Shown here: positions 45,184 through 53,923 of the stretch, one piece after another
How positions within the stretch are numbered: the stretch's first letter is position 1
Layout of the letters: the number at the start of each line of letters is the position of its first letter
DNA from: Paraburkholderia edwinii
GTDB lineage: Bacteria > Pseudomonadota > Gammaproteobacteria > Burkholderiales > Burkholderiaceae
Assembly: GCF_019428685.1 (NCBI RefSeq)
Contig: NZ_CP080096.1
Span: forward strand, 1,240,001-1,304,000
Reading direction: 5' to 3'
DNA length: 64,000 nt
Notes under the pieces: generated by a model
Told to the model about the DNA's origin: nothing
Databases searched by the model: none
The model's input: the letters and a program-made list of their open reading frames with translations, nothing else
Position numbers and translations under genes: made by a program

Positions 45184-45212
45184 GCATGAGTCCGGCTCGA
45201 GCGGACTCATGC
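45184..45212. terminator. Bidirectional hairpin between porin and AraC genes
   Basis: GCATGAGTCCG at 45184-45194 pairs perfectly with CGGACTCATGC at 45202-45212 around a 7-base loop. It sits between two convergent stops, as a shared terminator would. No T-run follows on either side, so it is either Rho-assisted or a simple barrier. Confidence 0.6.
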
Positions 45213-45226
45213 AGGCTCAAGCAGGA

Positions 45227-46063
45227 TCAATCGAATGCGCGAAACGCGTCGCGATACTGCCCGGGTGTCATGCCCATAATCGCCTTGAACGTGCGGGTTA
45301 GATGTGCCTGATCCGCAAACCCCGTCGAGACGGCGATGTCGACGAGCGGTTGCTGCGACCGCAACAGTCGGCACGCCGCACGGATGCGCGTCTGCGTTTG
45401 ATACGCATGCGGCGTGAGCCCCACCGATTGCTGAAACGCGCGTAAAAGCCGGAACGGCGGCAAGCCCGACGTAGCCGCCAGTTCGTCCAGCGTCACCTTG
45501 TCGCCGAGGTTTTCGACCAGATAGTCGCGCGCGAGCCCAACCGCGCGCGGCTCGCGTTCGCGCGCGGGAAGCGTGACCGCGGCTTCCGAATGCCGCAACA
45601 GCAGTCGTGCGATCAGCGTGACGAGCCACGATTGGCGTTCCAGTGAAGATGCGTCGGCTTCGGAGCGTCGGTGCAATTCGAGCAGTTCGTTGGCCGCATC
45701 GGGGTCGTCGAACGTCGGACCGAGAAACGCGATGCTGGACGCGGGAGAGTATCTGCGCAAATCCGCCGCGGTGATCTGCACCATTTGCGGATTGAGGTGG
45801 ATGGTTCTGCACCGCCATCCTTCGGCGTTCACCGGCGTGCCGTAGTGCGCTTCCTCCGCGTTGATGAGCGTGAAAGAGCCGGCCTTGGCAATACCCTGAC
45901 GCGAGCGGGTGCGCAGATTGATCGCGCCTTCCAGCACGAGACCCAGGCTTATTTCCTCATGAGCGTGCCACGGATACATGTGCTGAACATAAGTACCCTT
46001 GAGCATCTCCGCGTCATGCAGGTCCATCATCCGCCAGACCTTGACGCTGCTGTCATGCGACAT
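45227..46063 (-). CDS. AraC family transcriptional regulator
   Basis: 278 aa from the ATG at 46063. The N-terminal cupin-like effector domain contains HMYPWHAHEEISLGLVLEG, and SFTLINAEEAHYG. The C-terminal double HTH (about 180-275) includes LDELAATSGLPPFRLLRAFQ and VDIAVSTGFADQAHLTRTFK, ending with the family GMTPGQYR. A longer upstream frame is rejected because it reads through an intergenic region with a large inverted repeat. It is divergent from the FAD/NAD(P)-binding gene and probably regulates it or a distant transporter. Confidence 0.88.
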   Translation of the reverse strand: MSHDSSVKVWRMMDLHDAEMLKGTYVQHMYPWHAHEEISLGLVLEGAINLRTRSRQGIAKAGSFTLINAEEAHYGTPVNAEGWRCRTIHLNPQMVQITAADLRRYSPASSIAFLGPTFDDPDAANELLELHRRSEADASSLERQSWLVTLIARLLLRHSEAAVTLPAREREPRAVGLARDYLVENLGDKVTLDELAATSGLPPFRLLRAFQQSVGLTPHAYQTQTRIRAACRLLRSQQPLVDIAVSTGFADQAHLTRTFKAIMGMTPGQYRDAFRAFD

Positions 46064-46436
46064 CTTTACCTCGAAATCAGATTCGCGATGTGTTCCCCGA
46101 AGCGAGCCGGGAAAACGCGAACCAAAACCATACCGGATATCGGCCATCTTTGCCGGGTGTGCCGGCGCAGCCCTGTTTTTCGCGGCGAACCGCGCCCGCC
46201 ATTCACGAACACGGACCGCGCCGGACCGGAACACGGTGCAAATTTCCCTGCATCGCGTGCCGACACCACACCTCTCTTCCAGCTTACCAGGCCGCGCCGC
46301 CGCTGGTCTTGAAGAATCTTGCAAGCAGGCGAGCGGCGCCTGGCGGCGTTCCGTGGACGCAAGATTCTTCAAGACCCGGCTCAGGAGCGCCGGATATCGT
46401 GCGTCACGCGTGAACGTGGTCAACGGTAAGAAGGAC
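46064..46436. other. AraC-FAD gene divergent intergenic region
   Basis: 373 bases without a supported gene. Its main content is the 18-bp-armed inverted repeat at 46305-46376. The rest is ordinary GC-rich DNA with no promoter I can call with confidence. Confidence 0.5.
46305..46376. repeat. Large inverted repeat, 18-bp perfect arms
   Basis: GGTCTTGAAGAATCTTGC at 46305-46322 and its exact reverse complement at 46359-46376 flank 36 bases. An RNA of this region would make a stem of 18 base pairs, ending 60 bases before the FAD gene. It may be an operator pair, a mobile-element footprint or a leader structure. Perfect pairing over 36 bases is far beyond chance. Confidence 0.85.
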
Positions 46437-47990
46437 ATGGGTACGATGAAGCAGGACGAAAATAGTGTGGCTCTGGTCGGCGGAGGCGCCGCTTGCGTGG
46501 CGACGTTTATCGCGCTCGTCAAACAACGCGCGGTGCGAACTATCTATATAGTCTCTCCGGGTGATATCGGTCCCGGCATGGTCTTCGGAAATCACGACGA
46601 AGACCTGTTATGCAATACCTCGGCGGAAATCATGTCGGCGATCGCGGATGTCCCACAAGATTTTCTGCTTTATTTGCGGCAAAACGGACGACCGGTGGAT
46701 CCGGAAGCGTTCGTGCCCCGCGCGTGGGTCGGCGCCTATCTCGCGGATCGCTTCCGCCACTTTTCGGATATCGCTCACCGGCACGGCATCAAGGTGATTC
46801 ACCTGCCGTATCGCTTTCGCTCCGTGCGTGTGATCGATGGCGGCGGTCACGAGTTGAAGCTCGAGCGCGGCGAGACGCCGTATTCGCTGTTTGCAACGGA
46901 CGTCGTTTTCTGCACGGGCCTTGGTGTGCCCCGCATTCCCGATCTGCTGAAGACGTATCTCGGCCATCCGCGTCTGATCGAAAGTCCTTATCCGGAAGCC
47001 GACATGCTGCGTCGCATTCCCAGGCATGCGCGCGTGCTCGTGGTGGGCAGCAAGCTGTCGGCGGTCGACGCGGCGATTCTGCTGTGCCGGCAACACTGCA
47101 AGGTGTCGATGGTCTCGCCGTCCGGCGCGCTTCCTGCCGTGCGCAGCCGGTCCATCCGGAATGCGCGATTTCGCCTCGACCGCTCGTGGCTCGAGTCGCT
47201 TTTCAGGGGATGGACACCGGGCGGCGATGTGTCGTATCCGAAGGGCTTGAGGCACGGTTATCTGAAGTACCTCGCGTACCACATGTCGACTCTGACCGGC
47301 CCTTCGTGGCGCGAGCAGTTCAGTGCGGCACGCGGCTACCGCGAGCGGCTGCGCGATCAGATCCGTCTCGCCGAACTCGGCCAATGCGAATGGCAGGACC
47401 TGCTGGTGGACCTCGTGGAAGCGATCAACGCGATCTACGCCAAAACCCGGTGTCCATTTCCCGGCGCCATGCACCCCGCAGTCGGCGAGCGGGTCGAACC
47501 ATACCTGACGTCGCTCGCGCTGCCGAATGCGAAGAAGCTGCTAGACGTGATCGACGATGGCTTGCTGACCGTCAGCAAGGGCCGATTGCTCGATGTCGTC
47601 GCGCCGCCCGATAAAACGGCGCCGTGGAGCGTGAATTGGGGCGAGGGCTTTCAGAATTTCGATGCGATCGTCACGACCGCGGGATTTCATGCGCCACGCC
47701 TCGTCAGGAACGAGTCGGGCGAGATGGAACTCGAAGTGCACGGCGCGCGCGACAGGGAGACGGTGGCGGTATCGCAGCGATTGAACGCCGAGCCGACGCG
47801 GCCAGCCGGACAGGGCAACCTCTGGTTTGTCGGGCCGCCCACGCATTCCCGCGTGCCGATTTCGAGCGCGCTATTCGTCAATGCATCGGTCGCTGCGCGC
47901 GTGGCAGAAAATCTCGCAATGGGCCGTTGCGCGACGATTGCGCGGCGAATTCCGCCCTCAGGACGCCGCCGCGCAACGATGGCCGGTTGA
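46437..47990 (+). CDS. FAD/NAD(P)-binding protein (NAD_binding_9-type oxidoreductase)
   Basis: 517 aa from the ATG at 46437, with AAGGAC just before it. The dinucleotide motif VALVGGGAACVATFIAL is at the N-terminus. GPGMVFGNHDEDLLCNTSAE matches the FAD/NAD(P)-binding domain of the HI0933/YdhS-like group. A second nucleotide motif (RVLVVGSKLSAVDAAILLC) is at about 200. These proteins are predicted flavin monooxygenases or dehydrogenases of unknown substrate. A GalB-like gene starts 146 bases downstream, so it may belong to the same catabolic set, but an intergenic promoter is possible. Confidence 0.8.
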   Translation: MGTMKQDENSVALVGGGAACVATFIALVKQRAVRTIYIVSPGDIGPGMVFGNHDEDLLCNTSAEIMSAIADVPQDFLLYLRQNGRPVDPEAFVPRAWVGAYLADRFRHFSDIAHRHGIKVIHLPYRFRSVRVIDGGGHELKLERGETPYSLFATDVVFCTGLGVPRIPDLLKTYLGHPRLIESPYPEADMLRRIPRHARVLVVGSKLSAVDAAILLCRQHCKVSMVSPSGALPAVRSRSIRNARFRLDRSWLESLFRGWTPGGDVSYPKGLRHGYLKYLAYHMSTLTGPSWREQFSAARGYRERLRDQIRLAELGQCEWQDLLVDLVEAINAIYAKTRCPFPGAMHPAVGERVEPYLTSLALPNAKKLLDVIDDGLLTVSKGRLLDVVAPPDKTAPWSVNWGEGFQNFDAIVTTAGFHAPRLVRNESGEMELEVHGARDRETVAVSQRLNAEPTRPAGQGNLWFVGPPTHSRVPISSALFVNASVAARVAENLAMGRCATIARRIPPSGRRRATMAG

Positions 47991-48136
47991 CGCGGTTTGC
48001 CTTCAAAACAGTTTCAATAAACAGAATAGATAACCACCGAGGGTTCTTCGCGTACCCTATGCCGGCGCGCGGCTCCTAGAATCATCAGCGTTGTATTTCA
48101 TTTTTTTTCCGAAAAAATCAACGTATAGGGCAGCAG

Positions 48137-48868
48137 ATGGCGGAGAACAACTCGATGCTGGTCGTCAGCGCGCATAGCGCTGATTTTGTGTGGCGGGCAG
48201 GTGGCGCAATCGCGCTGCATAAGAAAAACGGGTACCGCGTCAAGGTGGTGTGTCTTTCGTTCGGCGAGCGCGGCGAGTCCGCCAAGCTGTGGCGAAAAGA
48301 AGGCATGACGCTCGACAAGGTCAAGACTTCGCGCCGCGAGGAAGCGCTGCGTGCAGCCGACGTGCTCGGCGCGGAAGTCGAATTCTTCGACCTCGGCGAT
48401 TACCCGTTGCGCGTGTCGGACGAAGCGCTGCTGCGCCTCGTCGACGTTTATCGCGACGTTCAGCCCGCTTTCGTGCTGAGCCATTCGCTCAAAGATCCGT
48501 ATAACTTCGACCATCCGCTGGCGATGCATGTGGCGCAGGAAGCGCGCATCATCGCTCAGGCCGAAGGTCACAACCCGGGCCAGAAAATTGTCGGTGCGCC
48601 GCCCGTCTACGCATTCGAGCCGCACCAGACCGAGCAGTGCGAATGGTCGCCGAATACGTTCCTCGACATCACGGAAGTGTGGGACGTAAAGCGCAAGGCA
48701 ATCGAATGCATGGCAGGTCAGGAGCATCTGTGGGAGTACTACACTCGCGTCGCCCTGCAGCGCGGCGTGCAGGCCAAGCGCAATATCGGCATTACCGCCA
48801 AGCGCAACATCGAATACGCAGAAGCGTATCAGCGTGTCACGCCGAGCGTGGTGGGAGATCTGTCATGA
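48137..48868 (+). CDS. galB: PIG-L family protein, GalB-like 4-oxalomesaconate hydratase
   Basis: 243 aa, a metal-dependent LmbE/PIG-L fold. Instead of the deacetylase motif HPDDE, it has [12 protein letters not shown] (His13, Asp16), and a DHPLAMHV third ligand region. This is the form of GalB, which hydrates 4-oxalomesaconate in the gallate and protocatechuate 4,5-cleavage routes rather than deacetylating sugars. The next gene, overlapping by ATGA, encodes the aldolase that acts directly after GalB, which strongly supports the call. No ring-cleavage dioxygenase is in the window. Confidence 0.82.
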   Translation: MAENNSMLVVSAHSADFVWRAGGAIALHKKNGYRVKVVCLSFGERGESAKLWRKEGMTLDKVKTSRREEALRAADVLGAEVEFFDLGDYPLRVSDEALLRLVDVYRDVQPAFVLSHSLKDPYNFDHPLAMHVAQEARIIAQAEGHNPGQKIVGAPPVYAFEPHQTEQCEWSPNTFLDITEVWDVKRKAIECMAGQEHLWEYYTRVALQRGVQAKRNIGITAKRNIEYAEAYQRVTPSVVGDLS

Positions 48869-49560
48869 AGCGCGGCGTTGTCGTTACCCGTATCTCGCGG
48901 GCCGATCCGGCCGCCGTCGAAGTGCTGAAGAACGCCGGCAGCGCGACCGTGCATGAGGCGCAGAACCGTCTCGGGCTGCTCGCCACGTATATGCGGCCGA
49001 TCTATGCGGGTGCATCGATTGCCGGCTCCGCGGTGACGGTGCTGATTCCGCCGTCCGACAACTGGATGATCCACGTAGCCGTCGAGCAATGCCAGCAAGG
49101 CGACGTGCTCGTCGTTGCGCCGACTTCGCCCTGCGAAGACGGCTATTTCGGCGAACTGCTCGCGACCTCGCTGGCCGCGCGCGGCGTGCGCGGCCTTATC
49201 ATCGACGCTGGCTGCCGCGATTTGCGTGCGCTGAAGGAGATGGACTTCCCGGTCTGGTCGAAGGCGATTTCATCGCAAGGCACGGTGAAGGAAACGCTGG
49301 GCTCGGTGAACATTCCCGTGGTGTGCGCGCAGCAACTCGTGCGTCCCGGCGATGTGATCGTAGCGGACGACGACGGTATCGTCGTGGTGCCGCTCGAAAC
49401 GGTCGCGGCGGTCGTCGAAGCGACGCAGGCCCGTCTCGCGAAGGAAGAAAAGACGCGCAGCGTGCTGGCATCGGGCCAGCTCGGCCTCGACTACTACGGC
49501 ATGCGCGACAAGCTCGCGGCCAAGGGTTTGCGCTACGTCGAATCGGCCGACGATCTGTAA
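48865..49560 (+). CDS. 4-carboxy-4-hydroxy-2-oxoadipate aldolase/oxaloacetate decarboxylase (LigK/GalC, RraA-like)
   Basis: 231 aa, class II pyruvate aldolase of the RraA-like fold. [29 protein letters not shown] and [21 protein letters not shown] contain the metal- and pyruvate-binding Asp and Arg. It splits 4-carboxy-4-hydroxy-2-oxoadipate into pyruvate and oxaloacetate, the last step after GalB. It is coupled to GalB by ATGA. A GC-rich hairpin separates it from the dehydrogenase gene downstream. Confidence 0.87.
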   Translation: MKRGVVVTRISRADPAAVEVLKNAGSATVHEAQNRLGLLATYMRPIYAGASIAGSAVTVLIPPSDNWMIHVAVEQCQQGDVLVVAPTSPCEDGYFGELLATSLAARGVRGLIIDAGCRDLRALKEMDFPVWSKAISSQGTVKETLGSVNIPVVCAQQLVRPGDVIVADDDGIVVVPLETVAAVVEATQARLAKEEKTRSVLASGQLGLDYYGMRDKLAAKGLRYVESADDL

Positions 49561-49598
49561 CTTGGCCACGTTGCCCAGCCTGGTTGTTTGAGAGAAGA

Positions 49599-49627
49599 CG
49601 GGCGAGCGCTCATCAAGCGCTCGCCCG
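49599..49627 (+). promoter_or_regulatory. Intercistronic hairpin with 12-bp GC-rich stem
   Basis: CGGGCGAGCGCT at 49599-49610 and AGCGCTCGCCCG at 49616-49627 pair perfectly around CATCA. It lies between the aldolase stop and the ribosome-binding site of the next gene. No T-run follows, so it is more likely an mRNA stabiliser or partial terminator that lowers downstream expression than a full terminator. Confidence 0.65.
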
Positions 49628-49650
49628 ATACTAAAGAAGGAGACACCTCG

Positions 49651-50562
49651 ATGCGCGATGCAGCGAGTATGGCGGCAATCGAACGCGTAGCGTTTATCGG
49701 TTTCGGCGAAGCGGGCGGCATGCTCGGTTCGGCGCTCGCGAGCAAGGGCGTGCAGGTGTCGATGTACGACCGCCTGCTCGACGGCGGCGAGCACCACGCG
49801 GAGGCGATGCGCGACAAGGCGAAGCAAGCAGGCGTGCGCGCGGCGCCGGATCTTGCGCAGGCGTTAGCGGACGCGCAACTCGTGATCTCGGCAGTGACGG
49901 CGGCTTCCGATGTCGAAGTCGCCGAAGCGGTGAGCCGCTGCATCACGCCGGATCAGACCTATCTCGACATCAATTCGGTATCGCCGCATACGAAGCAGCA
50001 TGGGCAGCATTGCATCGAAGCGGCTGGTGCGCACTACGTCGAAGCGGCGGTGATGGCGCCGGTGCCGCCATACGGTCTGAAAGTGCCGATGCTGCTCGGC
50101 GGTACGACTGCCGAGGCGCTTGCGCCGCGGTTGCAGGCACTCGGCTTCAATGCGCGCGCGGTATCGGGTAAGGTCGGCGTTGCGTCGGCCGCGAAGATGT
50201 GCCGCAGCGTGATGATCAAGGGCATCGAGGCGCTGTCGGTGGAATGCCTCGCGGCGGCGCGGCACTACGGCGCCGAAGAAATCGTGCTGGCCTCGCTGAA
50301 GGAAACCTTCGGCAAGATGCAGCACGATACAGACGTACCCGGCTATCTGATCAGCCGCGTCGCCGAACACGGGCGCCGGCGCGCGGAGGAAATGCGCGAA
50401 GTCGCGCAGACCCTGCGCGATGCGAAACTCGATCCGCTGATGAGCGAAGCGTGCGCGAAACTACAGGACGGCGTGGTGGATGCGATGCAAACGCGCGACA
50501 TCCGTTACGAGGATGTCGTGCCGTTCGTCTGGCGGGACTTTCTGGATCTGCTCGCGCGTTGA
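49651..50562 (+). CDS. NAD(P)-dependent beta-hydroxyacid dehydrogenase-like protein (DUF1932 C-terminus)
   Basis: 303 aa with AAGGAGAC before the ATG. The Rossmann motif VAFIGFGEAGGMLGSAL opens the protein. The C-terminal domain (GVASAAKMCRSVMIKGIEAL, KETFGK) is of the DUF1932 kind found in putative phosphogluconate-dehydrogenase-like enzymes. The middle Lys of KMCRSVMIKG is where the family's catalytic Lys lies. It is third in the GalB-GalC unit and may reduce or oxidise a side intermediate. The exact reaction is not known. Confidence 0.82.
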   Translation: MRDAASMAAIERVAFIGFGEAGGMLGSALASKGVQVSMYDRLLDGGEHHAEAMRDKAKQAGVRAAPDLAQALADAQLVISAVTAASDVEVAEAVSRCITPDQTYLDINSVSPHTKQHGQHCIEAAGAHYVEAAVMAPVPPYGLKVPMLLGGTTAEALAPRLQALGFNARAVSGKVGVASAAKMCRSVMIKGIEALSVECLAAARHYGAEEIVLASLKETFGKMQHDTDVPGYLISRVAEHGRRRAEEMREVAQTLRDAKLDPLMSEACAKLQDGVVDAMQTRDIRYEDVVPFVWRDFLDLLAR

Positions 50563-50604
50563 TATTACGTTGATGCCGCAATAGCGTCGCGTTGATTCCG
50601 ATGA

Positions 50605-51897
50605 TCACGCAACCGCACGCCCGGCATACCCGAGTGGATTGAACTGCGCGACGACCTCGCGAATCGCGTCGATCAGTTTGCGCGCGGCCGGCGACGGTTC
50701 GGCGAATGCGCGCATCGTGAAGCCGATGTCGCGCACCGTATCCGGCATCGGCACGTCGAGCACCGCGAGCTGGCCCATTTCGCACTCATACTGCATCTGA
50801 TGCGCGGAAAGCGCGGCCACCATATCCGATTGCAGCAGCAGACCGCGAATCATCGCAAGGTCGGCCGTTTCCACCGCGGGCACGGGCGGCGCGAGCCGGC
50901 TGCGCTCGAATAGCGCGTCGAGAATCTCGCGGCTCGGAGAATGGCTGCGCGGCAGCACCCATTGCATATCGGACAGCTGTTTGAGCTTCAGATTGCGCAC
51001 GCCCGCAAGCGGATGGCCGGGCCGCGCGAGCACCGCCATCGGTTCGGACATCAGCGGTTCGGTGACGAGGCCGCTTGCCGGATCGGGCTCGCGCACCGCG
51101 CCGAGAATAAAGTCTATATCGCCTGCACGCAGCCCCACGGCCAGCGTTTCGTAGGCGCTTTCATCGGTAATGACGCGCACGCCCGGATAGGCCTTGCTCA
51201 GATGCGCGACCGCGGCGGGCAGGATCAGCGTGCGTCCGAGCGGCAGCGCGCCGACCAGGACATGGCCGCGAATCGTGCCCTGCAATGCGGCGACGTCGTC
51301 GGGTACATGGCGCAATTCGTTTAACGCGCGGCGGACGTGAAGCACGAAGATCTCGCCGTCGGGCGTCGGCTGCAGGCCGCGCGCGCTGCGATGAAACAGT
51401 TCGAAGCCCGCGCCCGTTTCGAGCACGCGGATCGCGCTGCTGACCGCGGGCTGGCTGATGCCGAGCGCGCGTGCGGCGCTCGGCATGTGCCGGTGGCGTG
51501 CGAGTTCGACGAGCAATTGCAGGCGTCGCGTATTGAGCAGCGACGACGGCACGCCGCGCGGCGCGTTCACCCGCCGCTCCTGCTGACGCGTCGCGCACCA
51601 CGTGGCCAGCGTTTCGAGCTCGCCGAACACGCGCTGCGCGCGCTCGAGCACCGTGCGGCCGGTCGGCGTGGGCAGCATGCCCGACGGATGCCGCTCGAAC
51701 AGCGGCACGCCGAGCGCGCCCTCGAGTTCGTGGATCGAGCGCGTGACCGCGGACTGCGCGCGATACAGCGTCTCGGCCGCACGCATCGCGCTGCCGTGCT
51801 GCGCGACCCGCACGAACACGAGCAGATGCGCGAGATTGAGCAGCTCGCGCGGTGCGTGCGGATCGGTAGCGGGCGGGCGAGGGCGTTTGGCGGTCAT
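50605..51897 (-). CDS. LysR-type regulator with two N-terminal HTH domains
   Basis: 430 aa, about 130 longer than ordinary LysR proteins. Two complete LysR winged HTH units are present. The first, at about residues 21-82, has FVRVAQHGSAMRAAETLYRA then QSAVTRSIHELEGALGVPLF. The second, at about 120-181, has LVELARHRHMPSAARALGIS then QPAVSSAIRVLETGAGFELF. A single effector domain follows (about 210-420). ATG 51897 is used; a TTG at 51924 is possible. It converges with the GalB-GalC-dehydrogenase unit and is its likely regulator. The tandem could bridge two half-sites. Confidence 0.85.
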   Translation of the reverse strand: MTAKRPRPPATDPHAPRELLNLAHLLVFVRVAQHGSAMRAAETLYRAQSAVTRSIHELEGALGVPLFERHPSGMLPTPTGRTVLERAQRVFGELETLATWCATRQQERRVNAPRGVPSSLLNTRRLQLLVELARHRHMPSAARALGISQPAVSSAIRVLETGAGFELFHRSARGLQPTPDGEIFVLHVRRALNELRHVPDDVAALQGTIRGHVLVGALPLGRTLILPAAVAHLSKAYPGVRVITDESAYETLAVGLRAGDIDFILGAVREPDPASGLVTEPLMSEPMAVLARPGHPLAGVRNLKLKQLSDMQWVLPRSHSPSREILDALFERSRLAPPVPAVETADLAMIRGLLLQSDMVAALSAHQMQYECEMGQLAVLDVPMPDTVRDIGFTMRAFAEPSPAARKLIDAIREVVAQFNPLGYAGRAVA

Positions 51898-51991
51898 GGC
51901 GCGCGGTGGACGGATGGCGGTCAATGATACGCGACGTGATTTGCGCCTTGCAGCGAAATGAGCCGTCGGGCAGGCTGCGATCCGGCTCCTT

Positions 51992-53746
51992 CTAGCCGCC
52001 GTGGCCGCCGGTCGAGCCTTCCGCTTTGCCTAGATGGTAGTCGACAGCACTGTCTATAGTCGGATGAAACCGTTCGGCGCCGACGAGCTCCATCAATTCG
52101 AAGCGCTTGAGCTTGTCGCGAACCGGGTCCTTCATCTCGGCGAAATGCAAGGTGATGCCGCGCTCGTTCAGTACGCGAATCAGTTCGAGCAACATGTCGG
52201 CCGATGTTACGTCCACGCTCGTCACGGGTTCCGCTGCCACAACGACCCTACGCACGGGCGTCGGCGATTCTTCCACCGCCTGTAGCAGCCGCTCCTGAAA
52301 CAGCTCGGAATTGGCGAAAAACAGCGGGGCGTCCCAGCGAAACAGCAGCAGCCCAGGAATGCGCGCGGCATTCGGGTAGCGCTTGATGTCGTGGAAACCG
52401 CGCACGTCGTCGACATGGCCTAGCACGGCAAAATGAGGCCGCCAGCCGTCCCACAGAAATTCGATGACGGCGATGACGACCGCGATGCAGATGCCGGTAA
52501 TCGCGCCGAAAACCGCGACGCCGACGAAGCACACCATGGCAAGCCAGAACTCCCACTGCTGAATGCGATAGATCCGTTTGAGATCCGTTATTTCGAACAG
52601 GCCGATGGCGGCTGCGATAACGACGGCCGCCAGTGCGCTGTTAGGCACGTAACGCATGAGGTTCGGCGCCGCGATCAGCAGCAGGGCGACGGCCAATGCG
52701 CCGACCACGCCCGACAGCTGCGTTTTAGCACCCGCCGCCTCGGCCACCGGTGTGCGCGATGAACTGCTGCTGATCGGGAACCCTTGAAAGAGCCCTGCCG
52801 CCAGGTTCGCGGCGCCGAGGCCCACCATTTCCTGGTTGGGATCGACGCGGCTACGCGATCGTGCCGCAAAGGTTCGCGACAGCACGCTGGTATCGGCAAA
52901 CGATATCAGCGCGACAGCGCAGCCGCCGACGATGATTCTGGTCAAATCGGCACCGTTTGCCCAAGGCAGGACAAACGACGGCAGGCCTTGCGGAATCTTG
53001 CCGAGCACCTTGACGCCGAGACTATCGAGGCCGAACACGCTCACGCATAGTGTGGCGAGCACGACCGCGATCAGAATGCCCGGCACCTTTTCAAAGCGCT
53101 TGAGAAACAGGATCAATGCGAGGCTGGCCGCGCCGACCGCGAAGCTATACCAGTTCGTTTTGCCGTTAGCGATGCCCATGCCCAGGCTTAGCAGATCTCT
53201 TAGCGGACCGGCCTCATCGATTTTGATGGCAAAGAGCTTCGGCAACTGACTGATCAGAACGGCGATCGCGATGCCGTTCATATAGCCATATCGGATCGGC
53301 TTCGACAGCAATTCCGTGATAAAGCCAAGGCGCAATACGCCCATTGCGATGCAAAACACCCCGGAGACGATGGCCATCATGCTTGCGACGGCGATGGCAC
53401 GCGACGGATCGCCAGCGGCCGCCGTCACGACGACAGCGAGAATCGGCGCGGCCAGGGCGGAATCCGGCCCGAGCACGAGTATCCGGCTGGGCCCGAATAC
53501 GGCATACGCAAGCAATGGCACGATGGTGGCGTAGAGCCCGTAGACACCGGGCACACCCGACGCTTCCGCGTAGGCAATGCCGACCGGCACCAGCATCGTG
53601 GTCAGGACGAGCCCGGCGGCGATGTCTTTCGGTAGCCAGCTCGTCTGGTATTCCCTGAGCATCGTGACGCCGGGCAGCCACCGCAACCATCGGTGATTGG
53701 GTTTGGCAGATGGTTTGCCTGGGGAGATTGACGTGTCGGGTTGCAT
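51992..53746 (-). CDS. SulP family anion transporter with STAS domain
   Basis: 584 aa from the ATG at 53746. The SulP signature is complete: VGIAYAEASGVPGVYGLYATIVP, FGPSRILVLGPDSALAAPI, and QGFPISSSSSRTPVAEAAGAKTQ. A STAS domain (about 450-560) ends the protein, with the SVDVTSADMLLELIRVL helix. There is no cyclic-nucleotide domain, unlike the SulP at 41335. Probable cargo is sulphate or bicarbonate. A gene of unknown function is divergent from it with 177 bases between. Confidence 0.92.
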   Translation of the reverse strand: MQPDTSISPGKPSAKPNHRWLRWLPGVTMLREYQTSWLPKDIAAGLVLTTMLVPVGIAYAEASGVPGVYGLYATIVPLLAYAVFGPSRILVLGPDSALAAPILAVVVTAAAGDPSRAIAVASMMAIVSGVFCIAMGVLRLGFITELLSKPIRYGYMNGIAIAVLISQLPKLFAIKIDEAGPLRDLLSLGMGIANGKTNWYSFAVGAASLALILFLKRFEKVPGILIAVVLATLCVSVFGLDSLGVKVLGKIPQGLPSFVLPWANGADLTRIIVGGCAVALISFADTSVLSRTFAARSRSRVDPNQEMVGLGAANLAAGLFQGFPISSSSSRTPVAEAAGAKTQLSGVVGALAVALLLIAAPNLMRYVPNSALAAVVIAAAIGLFEITDLKRIYRIQQWEFWLAMVCFVGVAVFGAITGICIAVVIAVIEFLWDGWRPHFAVLGHVDDVRGFHDIKRYPNAARIPGLLLFRWDAPLFFANSELFQERLLQAVEESPTPVRRVVVAAEPVTSVDVTSADMLLELIRVLNERGITLHFAEMKDPVRDKLKRFELMELVGAERFHPTIDSAVDYHLGKAEGSTGGHGG

Positions 53747-53923
53747 GAGTCGATCGCGTGAGATCGAAACCGGCCTCACGTTTTGATAGTTGGAGGGGAT
53801 GCCGTGCGGGTAACGTCCAAGCCCGGATAACGCCTAGAATAGTTCAGGGATGCAAAAGAGACCAGCGCGCCAAGGCTCGTTCGTATGGCTTTAGCGGCGC
53901 CACTCGCAGCGAGGGATAGACAG

